Shown here one piece after another: positions 57,765-64,000 of a stretch of DNA of 64,000 nt (the stretch's first letter is position 1; each line of letters starts with the position of its first letter). The position numbers and the translations under genes were made by a program. This stretch comes from CAWBCI01 sp963787195 (GTDB lineage Bacteria; Bacteroidota; Bacteroidia; Bacteroidales; JAGOPY01), in contig CAWBCI010000003.1 of assembly GCA_963787195.1 (NCBI GenBank), forward strand, positions 114,691-178,690, read 5' to 3'. Below the pieces are notes generated by a model. The model was not told the origin of the DNA. It made no database searches and saw only the letters and a program-made list of their open reading frames with translations.

Positions 57765-58679
57765 ATGTCAAAAGGAAAATTTAAAAAAGCCCTGGTAAAT
57801 AGTTTTAAGATATTTAAAGCTTCGGTTTCTAATTTTGGATCCAATCGACCGATTCAACTTGCTGGTACAACTGCATATTTTGCCATGTTTTCATTGACTC
57901 CTATAATCCTTATAATTATTTCAGTTTTTGGCTATTTTGCAGGAGATGAGATTATCCGTGAAAAACTTTTCAATGAGATTGCTGGATTGCTTGGACATGA
58001 CAGTACTCTTGTACTTCGCAAGGCAATTGAAAACTATAATATTTCGGGTGGAAGTTTTATGGGTATATTGGGTATATTATTCTTTTTAATAGCGGCAACG
58101 GCACTTTTTTCTATTATGCAAAATTCAATCAATTATATCTGGAGAATAAAAGCCAAAACGAATCTTAAAATGGGAATTTTGAACTTTCTTAAAAAACGTG
58201 TTTTATCCTTTGGGGTTATTCTGTGTTTAGGATTTGTTCTTTTGATTTCAATGCTAATTGATGCATCAATTTCATTTTTAAAAGATTTGCTGGCTACCCA
58301 ATTCAATCCTGATTTTGTTCTCTCTGCACAGCTAATAAATGTAGCCGTATCCCTTATAATTATTACGGTGGTTTTTGCTTTAATTTACCGCTTTTTGCCC
58401 GATGTAAACGTCCATTGGACTGCCAGTTGGTTTGGAGCAGTATTTGCATCCGTTTTGTTTGCCCTGGGAAAAATTGGAATCGGAGCAATAATTGTCAATA
58501 GTAATTTTGGAGCATTCTACGGGGCTGCGGGTTCGTTTGCTGCAATTTTGGTTTGGATATTTTTTGTTTCTATGATTTTCTATTTTGGGGTAGAATTAAC
58601 TTGTCAATATTCGAAATTTTACAAACATAAGAACGAACCAATGAAGTTTGCTGTCCCTTTTCGTATTGATGAAGTTTAA
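57765..58679 (+). CDS. YihY/BrkB-family membrane protein
   Basis: 304 residues with six transmembrane segments. Family signatures are QLAGTTAYFAMFSLTPIILI in the first helix, the central LFSIMQNSINYIWRIKAKTN and FLPDVNVHWTASWFGAVFAS, and the last helices containing FGAFYGAAGSFAAILVWIFF. YihY/BrkB proteins are inner-membrane proteins, once misnamed RNase BN, probably transporters. Directly after its stop lies a fragment of the four-helix-bundle gene. Confidence 0.9.
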   Translation: MSKGKFKKALVNSFKIFKASVSNFGSNRPIQLAGTTAYFAMFSLTPIILIIISVFGYFAGDEIIREKLFNEIAGLLGHDSTLVLRKAIENYNISGGSFMGILGILFFLIAATALFSIMQNSINYIWRIKAKTNLKMGILNFLKKRVLSFGVILCLGFVLLISMLIDASISFLKDLLATQFNPDFVLSAQLINVAVSLIIITVVFALIYRFLPDVNVHWTASWFGAVFASVLFALGKIGIGAIIVNSNFGAFYGAAGSFAAILVWIFFVSMIFYFGVELTCQYSKFYKHKNEPMKFAVPFRIDEV

Positions 58680-58680
58680 C

Positions 58681-58752
58681 AGATTTTATTCATAAAGACG
58701 GGCTTATTCTGAAAGAAGTTAAAGAAACTTCGGTTAACATGGAAATTTTAAA
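58681..58752 (+). pseudogene. Fragment of a four-helix-bundle gene
   Basis: gattttattcataaagacgg, ttctgaaagaagttaaagaa and taacatggaaatt align in order with 59559-59630 inside the intact four-helix-bundle gene (gattttatccataaaatcgg, ttctgaaagaagttaaagaa, taacctggaaatt). About 70 bp are shared, then the fragment runs into the ~100-bp repeat array. Confidence 0.8.
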
Positions 58753-59270
58753 AAATATGAAATTGACGGGAAGCGATATTCTATTGACTATTGAATATTT
58801 AATATTGTATAAAGAGAAAGTCAATATACTATTTACAATTTTATATTTACAATTTAATATTGAAATTGTAGGGAAACAATATTCTATTGACTATTGAAAA
58901 ATTTAATATTGAATATAGAGATAATCAATATACTATTTACAATATACTATTTACAATTTAATATTGTCCAAGTAAAGAATCAATATTCTATTGACTATTG
59001 ATATTTAATATTGTAAAAAGAGCAAATCAATATACTATTTACAATTTTCTATTTACAATTTAATATTGAAATTGTCGGGAAGCAATATTCTATTGAGTAT
59101 TGAATATTTAATATTGTATAAAGAGAAAGTCAATGTACTATTTACAATTTACTATTTAATATTGAAATTGTCGGGAAACAATATTCTATTGACTATTGAA
59201 AATATAATATTGAATATAGAGAAAATCAATATAATATTTACAATATACTATTTAATATTTAAAATATTGT
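58753..59270. repeat. ~100-bp AT-rich satellite, left array (about five units)
   Basis: Units begin gaaattgtcgggaaacaata or gtccaagtaaagaatcaata and contain ttctattgactattgaatat, taatattgtataaagagaaa, gtcaatatactatttacaat and tttacaatttaatatt. Unit starts are near 58760, 58861, 58965, 59067 and 59162. Each unit can form AT-rich hairpins (CAATATT...AATATTG). Confidence 0.88.
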
Positions 59271-59386
59271 CGGTCTATGTTAATTACTCTATCGAGGCAT
59301 TTCGATTGTGTTAGAAAATTTTTCCTAAATTTTTCATTTCCGACAGGTATAATTTTGATTTGGATGGATTAACCGGGAAAAACGAC

Positions 59387-59761
59387 ATGAGAAAAGAATT
59401 ACAAAAGCGCCTGGTTCAATTTTCAGCAAGAATTATCGGCTTGTCAAATTCTTTAAAATCAAATTCAGGCGTAAAACATCTTTATTTACAGTTAGTTAAA
59501 TCAGCGACCTCAGTTGCATTAAATTATGGAGAAGCTCAGTCTGCTGAATCAAGAAAGGATTTTATCCATAAAATCGGGATTATTCTGAAAGAAGTTAAAG
59601 AAACTGAGATTAACCTGGAAATTCTTCTGGAAGCAGAATTGTATACAAAAGTACAGCCAATAATGGATGCACTTGAGGAATGCAGACAATTATTAAGAAT
59701 CTTCACCGCAACAAGGAAAACGGCTGTGGAAAATGAAAGGCAAAAGAGGCTTGAGGAATGA
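59387..59761 (+). CDS. Four-helix-bundle protein (23S rRNA intervening-sequence/Avd-like family)
   Basis: 124 residues from the ATG at 59387 (MRKELQKRLVQFSARIIGLS); an ATG at 59360 adds nine unlikely residues. Motifs of the family are visible: YLQLVKSATSVALNYGEAQS, AESRKDFIHKIGIILKEVKE and INLEILLEAELYTKVQPIMD. The fold is that of proteins encoded in rRNA intervening sequences and of the Avd accessory protein of diversity-generating retroelements. No reverse transcriptase is nearby. It sits between two satellite arrays, and a copy of its internal segment lies at the far left of them. Confidence 0.85.
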   Translation: MRKELQKRLVQFSARIIGLSNSLKSNSGVKHLYLQLVKSATSVALNYGEAQSAESRKDFIHKIGIILKEVKETEINLEILLEAELYTKVQPIMDALEECRQLLRIFTATRKTAVENERQKRLEE

Positions 59762-60400
59762 ATGGGGAAAAATTAAAACATATGAAATAGTAAATTGACT
59801 ATTGAAAATATAATATTGAATATAGTGAAAAACAATATACTATATACAATTTTCTATTTACAATTTTCTATTTATAATTTTCTATTGTCCAAGTAGAGAA
59901 TCAATATTTTATTGACTATTGAATATTTAATATTGTATAAAGAGAAAGTCAATATACTATATACAATTTTCTATTAGCAATTTAATATTGAAATTACCGA
60001 GAAACAAAATATTATTGACTATTGAAAATGTAATATTGAATATAGTGAAAATCAATATACTATATACAATTTTCTATTTACAATTTAATATTGTCCAAGT
60101 AGAGAATCAATATTCTATTGACTATTGAATATATAATATTGTATAAACAGAAAATCAATATAATATTTACAATATACTATTTACAATTTAATATGGAAAT
60201 TAACGGGAAACAATATTCTATTGACTATTGAAAATTTAATATTGGATATAGTGAAGGTCAATATACAATTTTCCATTTACTATTTAATATTGAAATTGTC
60301 AGGGAACAACATTTTATTGGCTATTGAAAATATAATATAGAAAATAGTGAAAATCAATATACTATATACAATTTACAATTTAATATTTTTTCCGAAAAGA
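59762..60400. repeat. ~100-bp AT-rich satellite, right array (about six units)
   Basis: Unit starts near 59780, 59885, 59988, 60090, 60193 and 60290. Two subtypes alternate in part: G-type gaaattaccgagaaacaaaa or gaaattaacgggaaac, and C-type gtccaagtagagaatcaata. The array ends near the 3' end of the DUF4396 gene. Confidence 0.88.
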
Positions 60401-60423
60401 ATGCTCCGGCCGGTCTTTCTTCA

Positions 60424-61119
60424 TCACATCACCTCTTTTATATTCTTTTTGAGCAGCCACCAGTTTACAGGATAAGCCGTTAGCAGGCCGAAGAGCATTG
60501 CGATCTGCATCATGAACCAGAAAAGGGGATCGTTAGCCTTGAGTTCATGTCCGAAAATGGCGAAGTTGACAATGGCCATCCAGGCATACATCCCTATCTG
60601 CCAGGATGTAAGTGAAAGGGTGTCGGCTTTCAGGGCGGCTTTCAGGGCTTTGCCCGGTGACATCTTTTTCATGGGTTTTATAGAATAGTACTGGAACAAG
60701 ATGCCGATGCTGAAGGCCAGTAAATAATCAATGATCCAGGAACCGAAAAGGGCATGTCCAAAAACGATTAGCGGAAAATAGAAAAGGATGCTTTCGCCAA
60801 TAATATCCCCCAGGGTACATCCGCTGCCGCAATGCAAAGCTCCAACCAGAACGCTTTGCCAAAAGGGCTTCTGCTTTCCTGGCATAGTTTGGCCCATCTG
60901 TTTTATTTTCATCATGGCTTTATGGGTGGATTTACGTCCGGGACCGTAATATACCAGCAATGCAAGGGGCCCTGCATACAGGGCCGTAAGGGGATATACG
61001 AAATTCATGATCATCATATGCTGGCGGTTGCCGGCCAGGATGTCGATGATGATGATCAGCATGGAGACTAATGCCAATATAAGTGAAGCAATTACGATAG
61101 TATGAAGGCTGAAAGTCAT
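60424..61119 (-). CDS. DUF4396-family membrane protein
   Basis: 231 residues with about six transmembrane helices. The family hallmark SVLVGALHCGSGCTLGDIIG, with two Cys and a His in a membrane context, and the following GESILFYFPLIVFGHALFGS are present. YSIKPMKKMSPGKALKAALK and LTSWQIGMYAWMAIVNFAIF complete the match. Function not established; the Cys/His cluster suggests metal or redox chemistry. Confidence 0.85.
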   Translation of the reverse strand: MTFSLHTIVIASLILALVSMLIIIIDILAGNRQHMMIMNFVYPLTALYAGPLALLVYYGPGRKSTHKAMMKIKQMGQTMPGKQKPFWQSVLVGALHCGSGCTLGDIIGESILFYFPLIVFGHALFGSWIIDYLLAFSIGILFQYYSIKPMKKMSPGKALKAALKADTLSLTSWQIGMYAWMAIVNFAIFGHELKANDPLFWFMMQIAMLFGLLTAYPVNWWLLKKNIKEVM

Positions 61120-61269
61120 ATTATTATCAACAACTCAATGCCCTTTAGGTTTTATGAGTATCCGGATATTTTCCGAAATTTTCTTTTCAAGAAGAAAATC
61201 AGGCATCAAATCAAGGGTGCTTGGGATTAGCAGTACCTAGGCCACCGAATCATTACCATCATCATATTC
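61120..61269. other. Spacer upstream of the DUF4396 gene
   Basis: AT-rich, with no gene; it presumably contains the minus-strand promoter of the DUF4396 gene. Confidence 0.3.
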
Positions 61270-61380
61270 TTAAAAAGTTGCGGGATGTATCCTAAGTAAA
61301 CGCTCTAAAATTTCCTGGTATACATCCAGTTGATCGGGATCATCTTTGACGGCGAAGACTTCTTCCGCCAGCTTTATCAT
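61270..61380 (-). pseudogene. Remnant of a GNAT acetyltransferase N-terminus
   Basis: A 36-codon frame on the minus strand (MIKLAEEVFAVKDDPDQLDV, then LERLLRIHPATF) ending in a stop. It resembles the first ~40 residues of Bacteroidota GNAT-family acetyltransferases. The rest of such a gene is not present, so it is probably a relic. This call rests on a recalled family pattern only. Confidence 0.35.
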
Positions 61381-61528
61381 CTATTATAAATGGCTTGATG
61401 GTATAATTCAAAAGTAAATATATTGAGTATATCAATATATCTTTTAGGGCCTATCAGCCATACTAATACGCATAATATTAAATTATCCAGTGTTTAGGCC
61501 AGGATCATTAATTCCCCAATTTTTCTTC

Positions 61529-62746
61529 TTAATTGTCTTTTCTTAAAAAGTCCTTAAACCATAGGCCCGAATCTTTAATTATTCTTTTTTGCGTAGGATA
61601 ATCAATATATACCAATCCGAATCTTGGTTTATAACCTTCAGCCCATTCAAAATTATCCAGGAGTGACCATACAAAATATCCTTTTAGATTTATACCTTCT
61701 TTTTTTGCTTTAAGAACTTGCTTCAAATATTCAGTAAAAAATTTAATCCTTTCCTTATCATGAATTTGCCCTTGGATTATAATGTCCTTAAAAGCGGCAC
61801 CATTCTCTGTAATATAAATCTCTTTAATCGGATACTTATTGTAAAATTTCAATGCAAGATAAATTCCTTCAGGATAGACTTCCCAGCCCATTTGAGTGAC
61901 CAGATCCACTTTTCTTCTTTTTGGTGAGATAGGTATCCCATGCACAATAGGAATTAACGGATTGCTTTTTACCATGATTCTTGTATAATTCTGAACTCCT
62001 ATAAAATCAAAGTCAAATTTGAGTAATGAAAGGTCATTTGGTTGAAAATATTTTTCTATCCTGGATAATACCGGAAGGTCCGAAACCGGATATCCCATTC
62101 CTAATGAGGGCTCAATAAATAATCGGTTCAGGAATGCATCATATTTTTTCACTGCCAATAAATCATCCTCTTTTTGAGAAAAAGAATCAACAACAGAAAT
62201 TGAAAAGCAGGTTCCTATTCTGGCGTTTTCAATATTTTCTTTTAAAATCCTTCCTCCTATACTTTGACACAATGCTGCATGGTGAACAGCCGGAATAAAA
62301 TATTTTAGTCCATATTTACCGGGGGCATGAATTCCAAGTAAATAACCCAGGCTTGTAAAAGCAACCGGTTCATTTAGAATCATCCAGTTTTTTACTCTGT
62401 CACCAAATGATTTAGCGCAAAGAAGTGCATATTCTGAAAACCAGTCAACAATTTTTCTATTCGTCCATCCACCCTGGTTTTCTAAATTCTGAGGAAGATC
62501 CCAATGATATAATGTAATCCAGGGTTCGATACCCCGGTCTAAACAGGCATCAATTAAACGCTGGTAAAAATCAATCCCAGATTTATTTACAGAATTTTTA
62601 CCAGTAGGTAATATGCGTGGCCATGAAAGAGAGAATCGAAATGCATTAAAGTTTAATTCCTTGATTATGTTAAGATCCGATGAATATTTATGATAAAAAT
62701 CACAAGCAATATCTCCTGTTTGATCTTTTTTATCATAAATATTCAT
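61529..62746 (-). CDS. GH1 beta-glucosidase, 5'-truncated
   Basis: 405 residues as read. The acid/base motif [19 protein letters not shown] and the nucleophile motif [19 protein letters not shown] are intact, as are [17 protein letters not shown] and [20 protein letters not shown]. Family 1 enzymes are usually ~440-480 residues and begin with an F-x-W-G...S-Y-Q-I-E-G region that binds the sugar; here the frame begins [20 protein letters not shown], well inside the domain. About 50-60 N-terminal residues are missing exactly where sequence folds back into an inverted copy at 62747, so the apparent ATG is probably internal. Intracellular, no signal peptide seen. Confidence 0.85.
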   Translation of the reverse strand: MNIYDKKDQTGDIACDFYHKYSSDLNIIKELNFNAFRFSLSWPRILPTGKNSVNKSGIDFYQRLIDACLDRGIEPWITLYHWDLPQNLENQGGWTNRKIVDWFSEYALLCAKSFGDRVKNWMILNEPVAFTSLGYLLGIHAPGKYGLKYFIPAVHHAALCQSIGGRILKENIENARIGTCFSISVVDSFSQKEDDLLAVKKYDAFLNRLFIEPSLGMGYPVSDLPVLSRIEKYFQPNDLSLLKFDFDFIGVQNYTRIMVKSNPLIPIVHGIPISPKRRKVDLVTQMGWEVYPEGIYLALKFYNKYPIKEIYITENGAAFKDIIIQGQIHDKERIKFFTEYLKQVLKAKKEGINLKGYFVWSLLDNFEWAEGYKPRFGLVYIDYPTQKRIIKDSGLWFKDFLRKDN

Positions 62747-62749
62747 AGA

Positions 62750-63896
62750 TTAACATAATCAAGGAATTAAACTTTAATGCATTTCAATTCTCTCTTTCAT
62801 GGCCACGCATATTACCTACTGGTAAAAATTCTGTAAATAAATCTGGGATTTGATTTTTACCAGCGTTTAATTGATGCCTGCTTAGACCGGGGTATCGAAC
62901 CCTGGATTACATTATATCATTGCAATATCCCTCGGAGATTAAAAACCAGGGTGGATGGACGAATAGAAAAATAAAATTTGGTTTTCAGAATATAAACTTC
63001 TTTGCGCTAAATCATTTGGTGACAGAGTAAAAAACTGGATGATTCTAAATGAACCGGTTGCTTTTACAAGCCTGGGCAAAACTAGAATCATACCCGTAAT
63101 ATCAACTAAATATTTTATTGCCACTGTTCACCATGCAGCATTTGTCAAAGTTAGGAGGAAGGATTTTAAAAGAAAATATTGAAAACGCCAGAATAGGAAC
63201 CTGCTTTTCAATTTCTGTTGTTGATTCTTTTTCTCAAAAAGAGGATGATTTATTGGCAGTGGAAAAAAATATGATGCATTCCTGAACCGATTATTTATTA
63301 GATTCCTGATTAGGAATGGGATATCCGGTTTCGGACACTTTCCGGTATTATCCAGGATAGAAAAATATTTTCAACCAAATGACCTTTCATTACTCAAATT
63401 TGACTTTGATTTTATAGGAGTTCAGAGAAGTATACAAGAATCATGGTAAAAAGCAATCCGTTAATTCCTATTGTGCATGGGATACCTATCTCACCAAAAA
63501 GAAGAAAAGTGGATCTGGTCACTCAAATGGGCTGGGAAGTCTATCCTGAAGGAATTTCCTGCTTGCATTGAAATTTTACAATAGGACCCCTGATTAAAGA
63601 GATTTATATTACAGAGAATGGTGCCGCTTTTAAGGACATTATAATCCTAGAAGGACAATTCATGATGAGGAAAGGATTAAATTTTTTACTGAATATTTGA
63701 AGCAAGTTCTTAAAGCAAAAAAAGAAGGTATAAATCTAAAAGGATATTTTGTATGGTCACTCCTGGATAATTTTGAATGGGCTGAAAGGTTATAAACCAA
63801 GAATTCGGATTGGTATATATTGATTATCCTACGCAAAAAAGAATAATTAAAGATTCGGGCCTATGGTTTAAGGACTTTTTAAGAAAAGACAATTAA
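62750..63896 (+). pseudogene. Inverted, indel-rich copy of the GH1 gene
   Basis: From 62750 the + strand repeats the minus-strand gene: taacataatcaaggaattaa matches the complement of the sequence near 62656-62676. The copy continues colinearly to its stop near 63894 and beyond to 64000 (inverse of ~61440-61500). It differs by many one-base indels and short scrambled blocks, such as near 62930, 63070-63110 and 63280, and has no long open frame. A ~70-bp spacer separates the arms. This pattern is more like uncorrected read sequence from a fold-back chimera than natural decay. Confidence 0.85.
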
Positions 63897-64000
63897 GAAG
63901 AAAGTGAGAATAATGATCTGTGGCCTAAACACTGGATAATTTAATATTATGGTATTAGTATGGCTGATAGGCCCTAAAAGATATATTGATATACTCAATA

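Noticed and set aside
59066..59314. 82-codon reading frame inside the satellite
   Set aside because: The translation is itself repetitive (repeats of IxxTIYYLI) and the frame is produced by the AT-rich repeat units.
59387..59761. Diversity-generating retroelement (Avd) call
   Set aside because: The four-helix-bundle fold is shared with Avd, but no reverse transcriptase, template repeat or variable repeat is seen nearby.
58753..60400. Possible CRISPR array
   Set aside because: Units are ~100 bp and repeat along their whole length with no unique spacers, and there are no cas genes.

Overview
The window looks like chromosomal DNA of a member of the Bacteroidota, perhaps near Bacteroidales/Marinilabiliales (inference from gene content; no rRNA is present). 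Supporting signs are a type IX secretion (T9SS) sorting domain, an ExbB-ExbD-ExbD cluster, a TonB protein, a SMUG2-type uracil-DNA glycosylase, near absence of Shine-Dalgarno sequences, and TAnnTTTG promoter elements. There is no prophage, CRISPR array or rRNA operon. Two tRNA genes are present: Ile2/Met-CAT and Ser-GGA.

Layout. 1-12.4 kb: a frameshifted BNR/sortilin-type propeller protein, an SPFH protein, a secreted SdiA-regulated-like propeller, an HD phosphohydrolase fused to a Pycsar-effector-like membrane domain, a CotH-like secreted protein, an ankyrin-metallophosphoesterase fusion, a rhodanese lipoprotein, a TlpA thioredoxin, a PAS fragment and peptidase T. 12.4-18.6 kb: an FtsX/MacB-type permease and its ATPase, divergent from an NtrC-type sigma-54 regulator and a histidine kinase. 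18.7-46.9 kb: mostly housekeeping genes (YycJ-like hydrolase, HAD phosphatase, DusB, CPBP protease, Exb cluster, AnsA, TatD, glycosyltransferase 9, SMUG2, glyoxalase-II-like, a propeller/barrel outer-membrane protein, class II ribonucleotide reductase NrdJ, TonB, PHP and GT39 enzymes, FumC, an ArsC-like protein, PrfB with its programmed frameshift, RecX and a sirtuin). 47-64 kb: accessory DNA with an IS200/REP-type transposase between its palindromes, a T9SS cargo protein, a transmembrane TPR-HTH regulator upstream of a 1045-residue repeat adhesin, YitT and YihY membrane proteins, a four-helix-bundle gene inside arrays of ~100-bp AT-rich repeats, a DUF4396 protein and a truncated GH1 beta-glucosidase followed by its own inverted, error-rich copy.

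The most distinctive trait is the density and variety of intergenic repeats. They include a ~150-170 bp element placed just after stop codons (three copies), a 143-145 bp MITE-like element with terminal inverted repeats (two full copies and a solo end), REP-like palindromes around the transposase, a ~190 bp element upstream of two genes, 7-bp tandem repeats touching start and stop codons, TCGAT-rich filler, and the ~100-bp satellite around the four-helix-bundle gene.

Sequence quality needs caution. Five otherwise intact genes carry six single-base indels, mostly in homopolymer runs, and the last ~1.25 kb is a noisy fold-back copy of the preceding gene. Both fit residual long-read or assembly error, so the frameshifted genes may be intact in the organism.
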